DNA of 13,151 bases. It comes from JBOGHU01 sp050742255 (GTDB lineage: Bacteria; Actinomycetota; Acidimicrobiia; Acidimicrobiales; CADCSY01). The notes under the pieces are model-generated. The model saw nothing but the letters and a program-made list of their open reading frames with translations. It was not told the DNA's origin and ran no database searches. The DNA lies in assembly GCA_050742255.1 (NCBI GenBank), contig JBOGHU010000118.1:1-13151 (forward strand), read 5' to 3'. The position numbers and the translations under genes were made by a program. Below are positions 1 to 6,741 of this stretch, piece after piece (the stretch's first letter is position 1; every line of letters starts with the position of its first letter).

Positions 1-277
1 CGCTGAGGTGGGGGTACAGGGCGTAGTTCTGGAAGACCATGGCGATGTCGCGGTCCTTGGCGGCCACGTGGTTGACCCGGCGGTCGCCGATGCGGACATC
101 GCCGCTGCTGATGTCCTCGAGCCCGGCCACCATCCGCAGGGCGGTGGTCTTGCCGCAGCCCGAGGGCCCCACCAGCACGATGAACTCGCCGTCGCCGACC
201 GACACGTTGAGCTCGGACACCGCCGTGGTGCCGTCGGGGTAGACCTTGGTCAACCCGTCGAGCACGACGCCGGCCAC
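1..277 (-). CDS. Sugar-type ABC importer ATPase (MalK/UgpC family), N-terminal part only
   Basis: This gene runs off the left edge, so only about 92 N-terminal residues are visible. They read as the nucleotide-binding subunit of an ABC importer. The Walker A loop GPSGCGKTT lies near residues 38-46, followed by LRMVAGLEDISSG and then the Q-loop segment MVFQNYALYPHLS. The Q-loop wording and the opening VVLDGLTKVYPDG are typical of MalK/UgpC ATPases that serve sugar or glycerol-phosphate importers at the inner face of the membrane. The start is a GTG at 277-275, chosen because AGGAGG lies about 6 bases upstream and the family normally begins just before VVLDGLTK. The ABC signature, Walker B and any regulatory TOBE domain lie outside the window, so the substrate cannot be named. 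An RpiB-type isomerase lies 119 bases upstream on the same strand, which fits a carbohydrate context without proving it. Confidence 0.9.
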   Translation of the reverse strand, partial: MAGVVLDGLTKVYPDGTTAVSELNVSVGDGEFIVLVGPSGCGKTTALRMVAGLEDISSGDVRIGDRRVNHVAAKDRDIAMVFQNYALYPHLS

Positions 278-396
278 CGGACCTCCTTCGCCTCGCCCTC
301 GCCTCGCCCCTTGGTCTCGCCCTTCGTCTGGGCTGGGGCCCTCGACCTTACCCGATCCCGCACCCCTCGACCGGCGCCGGCGTCGGGCGGGGCAGG

Positions 397-804
397 TCAG
401 CCCAGGCGGGCCAGGGTGGCCGCCTCGGCCGGGTCGGGGGGGGTCGAGAGGAAGGCGGCCAGCATCTCCCTGGCCACCTCGGGCGAGGTCAGGCGCAACC
501 CCAGGGCGAGCACGTTGGCGTCGTTCCACCGCCTGGCGCCCCGGGCCGTCTCGGCGTCGGTGCACAGCGCCGCCCGCACGCCGGGGACCTTGTTGGCGGC
601 CATGGACACCCCGGTGCCGGTCCAGCAGCACACCACGCCCCGGTCGGCGCCGCCCGACGCAACCGCCTCGCCCACCTGCCGGCCCACGTCGGGCCACAGC
701 TCGCCGTCGGACACCACCGCCACCTCGTGGCCCAGCTCGGCCAGGCACCCGGCGACGGCGTCGACCAGCGGCGTGTGCTCGTCGGAACCCAGGGCCACCC
801 GCAT
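397..804 (-). CDS. RpiB/LacA/LacB family sugar-phosphate isomerase
   Basis: The 135-residue product matches the compact RpiB/LacA/LacB fold, which interconverts aldose and ketose phosphates such as ribose 5-phosphate and ribulose 5-phosphate in the cytosol. It opens with MRVALGSDEH, the family's phosphate-handling Asp/His strand. Residues 59-72 hold the signature CCWTGTGVSMAANK, followed by VPGVRAALC, and later NDANVLALG, all at the expected places. The Trp after the double Cys marks a subgroup distinct from Escherichia coli RpiB (CGTGVG), so the true sugar phosphate may differ. The length is slightly short but complete. The ATG at 804 is favoured because the protein starts exactly at its first beta strand and a CAGAAT box lies 6 bases upstream. 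The start of a sugar-type ABC ATPase gene follows on the same strand after 119 bases; a shared carbohydrate role is an inference. Confidence 0.88.
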   Translation of the reverse strand: MRVALGSDEHTPLVDAVAGCLAELGHEVAVVSDGELWPDVGRQVGEAVASGGADRGVVCCWTGTGVSMAANKVPGVRAALCTDAETARGARRWNDANVLALGLRLTSPEVAREMLAAFLSTPPDPAEAATLARLG

Positions 805-810
805 GGCCCC

Positions 811-816
811 ATTCTG
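811..816 (-). promoter_or_regulatory. Possible -10 box for a leaderless isomerase transcript
   Basis: On the minus strand CAGAAT is followed by exactly six bases (GGGGCC) and then the ATG of the isomerase. This spacing would put the transcript start at or next to the start codon. The first base departs from TANNNT and no convincing -35 is seen, so the call rests mainly on the same arrangement recurring at other genes in this window. Confidence 0.3.
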
Positions 817-905
817 CCAGGCCGGCGGCGTCGTACGACGCTGGCCGGCACCTGTCCGACCTTCCCGTGCCGCTGGGGCCGGGGGTCCTGCGCCCGGGCC
901 CCCAC

Positions 906-2204
906 CTACCGGACCTGGCCCCCCCGGCCCCTAGTGCCGTCTGGGCCGTCTGGGCCGTCTGGGCCGAGGATGAGGCGGGAGGCACGGTCGTAGGTGAGGT
1001 AGTTCCAGCTCCAGTCGAGCAGCACCTGGAGGCGGTTCCGGAAGCCGATGAGCTGGATCAGGTGGAGCCCCAGCCACAGCACCCAGGCGACCGCGCCCCT
1101 GAAGCGCAGGCCGAAGGGCAGCTCGGCCACCGCCGCGTGGCGGCCGATGGTGGCCATGGTGCCCTTGTCGCGGTAGCGGAACCGCTCCGTGGCCTGGCCC
1201 TGCCGGCGTCGCAGTATCTGGGCGGCGGCGTGGCGGGCCTGCTGGATGGCGACGGGCGCCACCTGGGGGTAGAGGTCCCCGTCGGGGTCGGTGGCCGCCG
1301 CCATGTCGCCCACCACGAACACCTCGGGGTGGCCGGCGACCGAGAGGTCGGCCTCGACCACCACCCGGCCCGCTCCGCCCTGGGGCAGGCCGAGGGCGTC
1401 GGCCAGGGGGCTGGCCCGGATGCCCGCGCACCACACCAGGGTGTGGGTGGGCACGACCTCACCGCCGGTCAGGTGGACGGCCCGCTCGGTGGCGCGCTCC
1501 ACCGAGGTGTTCAGCCGCACCTCGACCCCCTTGGCCCGAAGGGCCAAGAGGGCGGCGGCCCGGGAACGGGGGCCGAACGTCGAGAGCAGGCGGTCGGTCT
1601 GCTCGACCAGCACGACCTTGGCCCGGCCCACGTCGAGGTGGGTGAAGTCCCGGGCCAGCACCATCGAGAACAGCTCGCTCATGGCGCCGGCCAGCTCCAC
1701 CCCGGTCGTACCCCCGCCGACGATGACGACCGTGAGGATCCCCTCGTCGACCAGGGCGGGACAGGCCGCCGCCTGCTCGAAGCGGGCCAGCACGTGGCTG
1801 CGCAGCCGGACCGCCTCCTCCAGGGTCTTCACCGCCAAGGCGTGCTCCTCGACGCCGGGGACCGGGGGGTAGGCGGTGGTCGCGCCGGCGGCGATGACCA
1901 GGAAGTCGTAGGGCAGAGCCCCTCCGCCGTCGAGGCGCAGCCGCCGGCTGCCGAGGTCGATCCCACAGGCACGGCCCAGGCGGAAGCGCACCCGCGGATG
2001 GCGCTGGAAGATCCCCCGCACGGCCTGGGCGATGTCGTCGGGACCGAGGCCGGCGGTGGCCACCTGGTACAGCAGGGGCTGGAAGGTGTGGTAGTTGTGG
2101 GCGTCGAGGATGGTCACGCCGACCGGTGCCGCCGCCAGGGCCCTGCCCGCTGCCAGCCCGCCGAACCCGGCCCCCACGATGACCACCTCGGGCTGCGGTC
2201 CCAT
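906..2204 (-). CDS. ndh: Type II NADH dehydrogenase (NDH-2)
   Basis: The 432-residue product is a two-dinucleotide-domain flavoprotein that passes electrons from NADH to quinone at the cytoplasmic membrane face without pumping protons. The FAD-binding start VVIVGAGFGGLAAGRAL lies at residues 7-23, with GxGxxG at 11-16. HNYHTFQPLLYQVATAGL is the NDH-2 hallmark after the first domain. A second GxGxxG, TVVIVGGGTTGVELAG, binds NADH. VFVVGDMAA followed by YPQVAPVAIQQ is the second FAD contact. The C-terminal stretch AVAWVLWLGLHLIQLIGFRNR is the amphipathic membrane anchor found in actinobacterial Ndh. The reading frame is open for 170 codons further upstream, but ATG 2204 is chosen because the FAD motif must sit near the N-terminus and a TAGCAT box lies just upstream. 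The extreme C-terminus carries three GPD units from a 9-base tandem repeat. Confidence 0.93.
   Translation of the reverse strand: MGPQPEVVIVGAGFGGLAAGRALAAAPVGVTILDAHNYHTFQPLLYQVATAGLGPDDIAQAVRGIFQRHPRVRFRLGRACGIDLGSRRLRLDGGGALPYDFLVIAAGATTAYPPVPGVEEHALAVKTLEEAVRLRSHVLARFEQAAACPALVDEGILTVVIVGGGTTGVELAGAMSELFSMVLARDFTHLDVGRAKVVLVEQTDRLLSTFGPRSRAAALLALRAKGVEVRLNTSVERATERAVHLTGGEVVPTHTLVWCAGIRASPLADALGLPQGGAGRVVVEADLSVAGHPEVFVVGDMAAATDPDGDLYPQVAPVAIQQARHAAAQILRRRQGQATERFRYRDKGTMATIGRHAAVAELPFGLRFRGAVAWVLWLGLHLIQLIGFRNRLQVLLDWSWNYLTYDRASRLILGPDGPDGPDGTRGRGGQVR
936..962. repeat. Three perfect 9-base tandem repeats inside the ndh 3' end
   Basis: The unit GCCGTCTGG (plus strand) is repeated three times without mismatch. 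On the coding strand it gives Gly-Pro-Asp three times in the tail of the NADH dehydrogenase after the membrane anchor. Because the unit is three codons long, copy-number change would keep the frame. Confidence 0.9.
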
Positions 2205-2212
2205 GGGCCGCG

Positions 2213-2218
2213 ATGCTA
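2213..2218 (-). promoter_or_regulatory. Possible -10 box of ndh
   Basis: TAGCAT on the minus strand fits TANNNT and ends eight bases before the ATG at 2204. This would give a leaderless or nearly leaderless mRNA. No Shine-Dalgarno sequence precedes this ATG, which fits. No clear -35 is visible. Confidence 0.4.
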
Positions 2219-2343
2219 CGCGGAGGTGCCAGGCTTCTGGGTGTCCCCGCTCGGGGCCGTCCGGGCGGTCGGGGCGCGGATGGGGCAGGATGGAGGTGCG
2301 CACGACACCGCCGGGGTGACCCGGCCACCAAGGAGGTGCAGCC

Positions 2344-2631
2344 ATGGGAATCGTCGCCTTCCTGCTGCTGGGGCTCCTCGCCGGCGGCATCGCCAAGGCC
2401 CTCTTCCCCGGCAAGGACCCAGGTGGCATCGTCGTCACCATGGCCATCGGGGTGCTGGGAGCCCTGCTGGGGGGCTTCCTCGCCACCGCCCTCTTCGACG
2501 TCGACACCCTCGACGAGTTCTTCGACCTCAGCACCTGGCTCACCGCCATCGCCGGCTCGGTGATCCTCCTCGCCGTGTACCGGGCGGTGACGGGAGGGAC
2601 TCGAAGGCCCCGGCGCCGCCCGGTGCGGTGA
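2344..2631 (+). CDS. GlsB/YeaQ/YmgE-type small membrane protein
   Basis: The 95-residue product has the layout of the transglycosylase-associated / GlsB family of small stress-linked membrane proteins. Helix one is about residues 2-22 (GIVAFLLLGLLAGGIAKALF). A conserved short loop, PGKDPGG, follows at about 23-29. Helix two is about 28-52 (VTMAIGVLGALLGGFLATAL), and a third hydrophobic segment spans about 65-84. The tail is Arg-rich and probably cytoplasmic. The start is secure: AGGAGGTG at 2331-2338 lies five bases before the ATG. Its stop overlaps a possible GTG (2628) of the hydrolase frame, suggesting the two may be co-transcribed. The molecular role of the family is not established; links to envelope stress come from annotation of relatives. 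Confidence 0.85.
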   Translation: MGIVAFLLLGLLAGGIAKALFPGKDPGGIVVTMAIGVLGALLGGFLATALFDVDTLDEFFDLSTWLTAIAGSVILLAVYRAVTGGTRRPRRRPVR

Positions 2632-2732
2632 CCGCCGGCTTCACCGAGGTGACGTCCCCCGTCCGGTGGCGGGGCGACCTCCGGCGGGCCTGGCGGTTCT
2701 GTCTCCCGGTCCACGACTCGGTGGAGCTGCCG

Positions 2733-3529
2733 ATGCCCCCGCCCCTGCCGCCGGCCCGGGTGGTGGCCCTGGAGGGTCGGGGGACCAGATCGGTTCGGGG
2801 GAGTGGCCGCCGGTGGTGCTGCTGCACGGCTGGGGCGCCACCGCCGACCTGACCTGGTGGTGGCTGTACGAGCCGGTGCGACGTCTGGGCTGTCGGGCCC
2901 TGGCCGTGGACCACCGAGGCCACGGGCGGGGGATCGCCAGCGAGGAGCGCTTCAGCCTGGAGGGCGCCGCCGACGTCGCCGCCCTGCGGGCGGCCCTGCA
3001 GGTGGGCCCCGCCATCGTCTGCGGCTTCTCCATGGGCGGTCCCGTCGCCCTGCTGGTGTGGGACCGTCACCCCGAGCGGGTGGCGGGGCTGGTCCTGGAG
3101 CCGCCGATGGGGGTGGCCGAGCTCGTTCTGCGGTCCAGCGCCCGCCGCGGGTTCGTCGACCGCACCATCCGCAGCGCCATCGAGAACGCGCCCGAGCTCC
3201 CCCCTACCAGGGGTGGTTCAAGGGCGAGCTGCGCCGGGGCGATCCCGCCCGGCTGGCCGACGCCGGCCGGGCCCTGGGCCGCTCCGATCTCCGACCCGTC
3301 GCCGCCGCGGTCGACGTCCCCACGGCGGTGGTGGTCACCACCAGGGACCGCCTGGTCCGGCCCACCCAGCAGCGGGCGCTGGCCAGGGCCATCGACGGCG
3401 CCCACGTCTTCGAGCTGGACGGTGGCCACCTGGCCCCCCCGGTACTGCCCGAGGAGATGGCGGCGGCGACCCTCTCCGCCCCTGGTGGGCTCGGCCTCGC
3501 TCGACGAGGCCAAGCGGCGGGAGCGCTGA
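2733..3529 (+). pseudogene. Alpha/beta hydrolase, reading frame broken by single-base indels
   Basis: Piecing together frames gives one alpha/beta hydrolase of about 265 residues. It starts at ATG 2733 (GGAG at 2723-2726) with MPPPLPPARVVALEGRGT. It then moves by one base, in the G5 run 2797-2801 or 2779-2783, to PPVVLLHGWGATADLTWWW, AVDHRGHGRG and the nucleophile elbow GFSMGGPVALL. At the C6 run 3199-3204 it shifts again to YQGWFKGELRRGDPARLADA, with the acid in VVVTTRDRLV and the histidine in ELDGGHLAPPVLP. A third indel near 3479-3482 would restore the ending SASLDEAKRRER and TGA at 3527-3529. The Ser-Asp-His triad is therefore complete but split over two frames. All shifts fall in homopolymer runs, so sequencing error and a recent pseudogene are both possible. 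The substrate is unknown; esterases, lactonases and haloperoxidase-like enzymes share this fold. Confidence 0.72.
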
Positions 3530-3759
3530 GGGAGTGCCCCTCGGGCGCGGACGGCGGCGGCCCCGCTCCGCCGAGCTCTGCCAGCCGCGACCGGCTCCGT
3601 ATCGGCCGGCATGCGCTACGCTGGTGCCAGCGCGACGCCGCCCTCATGTGAGCGGCGATCCTTCGCGGCGTGCCCGCAGCCAGCGGCACGTGGTCGGGTG
3701 GGCGGCCCCGACCGGTGGGACGTGGCGTCCCCCGACCCAGACCCAGGAGACCGACGTAG
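3530..3759 (+). other. Intergenic stretch with probable structured leader of the helicase gene
   Basis: No gene is supported here. A TANNNT box, TACGCT at 3617-3622, could start a leader of about 130 bases. Within it lie: a palindrome CGCTGG-TG-CCAGCG (3619-3632) overlapping the box; a hairpin of GCCG (3637-3640) and CTC (3643-3645) pairing with GAG (3650-3652) and CGGC (3653-3656); CGTGCC (3669-3674) pairing with GGCACG (3685-3690); and GGTCGGG (3692-3698), which can pair with CCCGACC at either 3707-3713 or 3731-3737. The second partner ends eight bases before AGGAG (3745-3749) of the helicase. GC-rich DNA folds easily, so function is inferred only. Confidence 0.4.
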
Positions 3760-4926
3760 ATGATCACCACCTTCGAGGAGCTTGGCGTACCCGATCGACT
3801 GGTGGCCGTCCTGGCCGACCAGGGGGTGACCGAGCCGTTCCCTGTGCAGGCCCTCGCCATCCCCGATGGCCTGGCCGGGCGTGACGTCTGCGGCAAGGCC
3901 AAGACCGGGTCGGGCAAGACCCTGGCCTTCGGCATACCCATGGTCGAGCGGGTCGGGCGGGCCCGGCCCGGCCGACCCCGCGGCCTGGTGCTGGTCCCCA
4001 CCCGGGAGCTGGCCGTCCAGGTCTGCGACGACCTGGCGCCCCTGGCCGAGGTGGCCGGTCGTAGCGTCCGGGCGATCTACGGTGGCGCCGACCTGGAGCG
4101 CCAGGTGCAGTGGCTGCGCCGAGGTACCGACGTGGTGGTGGCGACGCCCGGGCGCCTCATCGACCTCATCGAACGGGGCGCGGTCTCGCTGGCCGACGTG
4201 GAGGCGATCGTGCTCGACGAGGCCGACCGCCTGGCCGACATGGGCTTCCTGCCCCAGGTGGAGTGGGTGCTGCGCCACCTCGAGCGCCGGCACCAGACCA
4301 TGCTCTTCTCGGCCACCCTCGACGGTGACGTCGGCCACCTGGTCCGCACCTACCTCGGGGACCCCGTGTTCCACGAGGTGGCGTCCCCGCAGGTGACGGT
4401 GGAGGAGATGCAGCACCGCTTCCTCTTGGTGCACCACATGGACAGGCTGCGGGTGGCGGCGGCGGTGGCCAGGAGCGTCGACCGGTGCCTGGTGTTCGTG
4501 CGCACCAAGCGGGGTGCGGACCGGGTGACCGCCCAGCTGCGCAGGGAGGGCGTCCCCGCCAGCTCCATCCACGGCGACCTCCGCCAGGTGGCTCGGGAGC
4601 GGGCTCTCGGGGACTTTGCCACCGGTCGCCGGGAGGTGCTGGTGGCGACCGACGTGGCGGCCCGGGGGATCCACGTCGACGACATCGACGTGGTGCTCCA
4701 CTACGACCCGCCCTCGGACCACAAGGGCTACCTGCACCGCTCGGGGCGCACGGCCCGGGCCGGCGCCTCGGGCGTCGTCGTCACCCTGGTGATGTGGGAC
4801 CAGGAGCTGGAGATCATGCGGCTCCAGCGCCGCCTCGGGCTGGACGAGCCCATCGTGGAGGTCTTCTCCAACGACCCTCGCCTGTCCCGCCTGGCGGCCT
4901 GGGACGCGGTGGCCGAGAAGGTCTAG
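3760..4926 (+). CDS. DEAD-box ATP-dependent RNA helicase, core only
   Basis: The 388-residue product contains the full set of DEAD-box motifs, in order. The Q motif has Phe5 and PFPVQALAIP. Motif I is AKTGSGKT (47-54), Ia is PTRELAVQ, and GG and TPGRL (motif Ib) follow. Motif II is DEAD (153-156) and motif III is SAT (184-186). Domain two has CLVFVRTK, then IHGDLRQ, motif V ATDVAARGIHV and motif VI HRSGRTARAG (326-335). It therefore unwinds or remodels RNA with ATP in the cytosol, typically in ribosome assembly or mRNA turnover. It has almost no C-terminal extension, unlike many cold-shock or ribosome-assembly members, so specificity may come from a partner. Small departures are Lys48 in motif I, and Ser328 and Ala332 in motif VI. 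AGGAG lies ten bases before ATG 3760. The methyltransferase gene starts four bases after its stop, so co-transcription is very likely. Confidence 0.92.
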   Translation: MITTFEELGVPDRLVAVLADQGVTEPFPVQALAIPDGLAGRDVCGKAKTGSGKTLAFGIPMVERVGRARPGRPRGLVLVPTRELAVQVCDDLAPLAEVAGRSVRAIYGGADLERQVQWLRRGTDVVVATPGRLIDLIERGAVSLADVEAIVLDEADRLADMGFLPQVEWVLRHLERRHQTMLFSATLDGDVGHLVRTYLGDPVFHEVASPQVTVEEMQHRFLLVHHMDRLRVAAAVARSVDRCLVFVRTKRGADRVTAQLRREGVPASSIHGDLRQVARERALGDFATGRREVLVATDVAARGIHVDDIDVVLHYDPPSDHKGYLHRSGRTARAGASGVVVTLVMWDQELEIMRLQRRLGLDEPIVEVFSNDPRLSRLAAWDAVAEKV

Positions 4927-4930
4927 GCGG

Positions 4931-6733
4931 GTGCCCCGGTCCGGGCCGCGGGGCCGGGTGACCGGAGCCCCGGTGGGCCGGGTGGGCGGCGGGGACTGGC
5001 TGGGGGCCGCCGCCGAGGCCCGTGGCGGAGTCGACCCGGTCGGTGCCCGGGCCCGGGTGTCGGGCGGTGTGGCGGTGGCTGTGGCCGAGGCGATGGGCGT
5101 CGACCTCCCCCCACTGGACCTCCTGGGGCGGTGGGGACCTCCGGAGGCGGTGGCGGTGGCGCCGGGCCTGGCTTCCCCCGCCCTGGTGGGGCAGGTCCAC
5201 GAGGCGTTGCTCGACGGGCGGGCACGCCGGGCGGCGGGCGCGTTCTACACGCCCCCGGCGGTGGCCCAGGCGGTCGTGGGGTGGGCGCTCGGGGATGGTC
5301 GGCGCTGGTCCGTGGACCCGGTCGTCTGCGACCCGGCGGTGGGCGGGGGGTCGTTCCTGCTGGCGGCGGCCGATGTCCTGGCCACCGCACGGAGGGATCG
5401 GGCCGAGGTGGTGGCCCAGAGCCTGGTGGGAGCCGACCTCGACCCGGTGGCGGTCGCCGTCACCGAGACCGTCCTGGCTCTGTGGTGCGGCGGCGCCGCC
5501 GTTCCCCGCCTGGTCACGGGGGACGCCCTGGCCCTCGGTCCGGACGGGTGGCCCGCCCCCCCCGACGTGGTGGTGGGCAATCCCCCCTTCCTCAGCCAGC
5601 TGAGCCGGCGCACGGCCAGGGACCGGGCCGAGGCGGTGGCAGTGCGCCTCGGGGTGGGGGAGGCGGCTCGGGGCTACGCCGACGCCGCCGTGCTGTTCCT
5701 GGTCCACGCCGTGGACCTGGTGCGCCCCGGCGGCGTGGTGGCGCTGGTGATGCCCCAGTCGTTCCTGGCCACCCGTGACGCCCGGCCGGCTCGGGCCGCG
5801 GTCCTCGACCGGGCCGCCCTGGAGTCGCTGTGGGTCCCGGGGGAGCGCGTCTTCGATGCGGCGGTACGGGTCTGCGTCCCGGTGCTGCGGCGAGGGGGTG
5901 CCCGCCAGGGCCGGCTCCGCCGCTACACCGGCGCCCCTCCCCGACCCCTGCCCGACGTGGACCTCGACGCGGACGAGCTGGTGCGGGCCCCGACCTGGTC
6001 GAACCTGCTGGCCGACCTGGAGGCCGTCCCGGCGGTCGACGTCGAGGCCGCCGGTACGCTCGGTGGCTGGTGCGCGGTGGCCGCCGACTTCCGCCACCAG
6101 TACTACGGGATCGAGCCGTTCGTCGTCGACGACCCCGAGGGCATCCTCGACGGCGCCCGCTTTCCCCCGCTGGTGACCGTCGGGGCCATCGACCCGGCGG
6201 CGTGCACCTGGGGCCGGCGGCCGGTCCGTTACCGTCGCCGCCGCTGGCTGGCGCCGCGGGTCGACCTGGCCAAGATGGCGGCCGATCCCTGCCTGGCCCG
6301 GTGGGCCCGGGCCCGGCTGGTCCCCAAGGTGGTGGTGGCCACCCAGACCCGGGTGGTGGAGGCGGCGGTGGACGAGGCCGGTCGGTGGCTCCCCTTGACC
6401 CCGGTCATCACCGTGGCCGCCCCGCCGGGGCGGCTGTGGCACGTCGCCGCCGCCCTGCTGGCTCCGCCGGTGACGGCGTGGGCGCTGCGGCGCTTCGGGG
6501 GGGCGGCGCTGTCGGACGGGCGCATCAAGCTGAGCGCGGCCCAGGTCCGCCAGGTCCCCGCCCCTGCGGGCGGGGCGGCGTGGGACGAAGCGGCGGCGGC
6601 GGTGCGACGGGCCTCGGCGGCGACCGAGGGGGCCTCTCGCCGGGACGCCCTGTTGGAGGCGGCGGCAGCGTCGTGCCGGGCCTACGGCGTGGCCGATCGG
6701 CAGCTGTTGCGGTGGTGGGCGGAGCGCCTGTAA
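4931..6733 (+). CDS. N6-adenine DNA methyltransferase, Eco57I/TaqI-like, no nuclease domain
   Basis: The 600-residue product has the gamma-class amino-methyltransferase order. Motif X is AFYTPPAVAQAVV (about 104-116). The SAM-binding motif I is VCDPAVGGGSFLLAA (132-146). An acidic SAM-contacting strand, VGADLDPVAVAVTE, follows, and the catalytic motif IV is NPPF (217-220) within DVVVGNPPFLSQL. The C-terminal half (about 385-560) resembles a target-recognition domain, with DFRHQYYGIEPFV and SDGRIKLSAAQVRQVPAP, the latter like TaqI/Eco57I-type specificity domains. It should transfer a methyl group from SAM to adenine N6 in DNA. No PD-(D/E)xK or helicase domain is present and no restriction gene adjoins, so it looks like an orphan methylase. 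The N-terminus is uncertain: GTG 4931 gives the longest form, but GTG 4958 or later ones are possible. It directly follows the helicase gene; a nucleic acid other than DNA cannot be excluded. Confidence 0.82.
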   Translation: MPRSGPRGRVTGAPVGRVGGGDWLGAAAEARGGVDPVGARARVSGGVAVAVAEAMGVDLPPLDLLGRWGPPEAVAVAPGLASPALVGQVHEALLDGRARRAAGAFYTPPAVAQAVVGWALGDGRRWSVDPVVCDPAVGGGSFLLAAADVLATARRDRAEVVAQSLVGADLDPVAVAVTETVLALWCGGAAVPRLVTGDALALGPDGWPAPPDVVVGNPPFLSQLSRRTARDRAEAVAVRLGVGEAARGYADAAVLFLVHAVDLVRPGGVVALVMPQSFLATRDARPARAAVLDRAALESLWVPGERVFDAAVRVCVPVLRRGGARQGRLRRYTGAPPRPLPDVDLDADELVRAPTWSNLLADLEAVPAVDVEAAGTLGGWCAVAADFRHQYYGIEPFVVDDPEGILDGARFPPLVTVGAIDPAACTWGRRPVRYRRRRWLAPRVDLAKMAADPCLARWARARLVPKVVVATQTRVVEAAVDEAGRWLPLTPVITVAAPPGRLWHVAAALLAPPVTAWALRRFGGAALSDGRIKLSAAQVRQVPAPAGGAAWDEAAAAVRRASAATEGASRRDALLEAAAASCRAYGVADRQLLRWWAERL

Positions 6734-6741
6734 GGCGGGCC

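Noticed and set aside
246..2852. A very long plus-strand open frame of 868 codons.
   Set aside because: It runs antisense to the isomerase and NADH dehydrogenase genes and has low-complexity Pro/Arg/Gly-rich text with no family motif; such frames are a by-product of very high GC. Only its last part (after about 2730) is meaningful, as the start of the broken hydrolase.
3760..6733. The helicase-methyltransferase pair considered as a known BREX, DISARM or type I/III restriction locus.
   Set aside because: The helicase has canonical RNA DEAD-box motifs, the methyltransferase is far shorter than PglX, and no nuclease, phosphatase, specificity subunit or Lon-like gene is present nearby.
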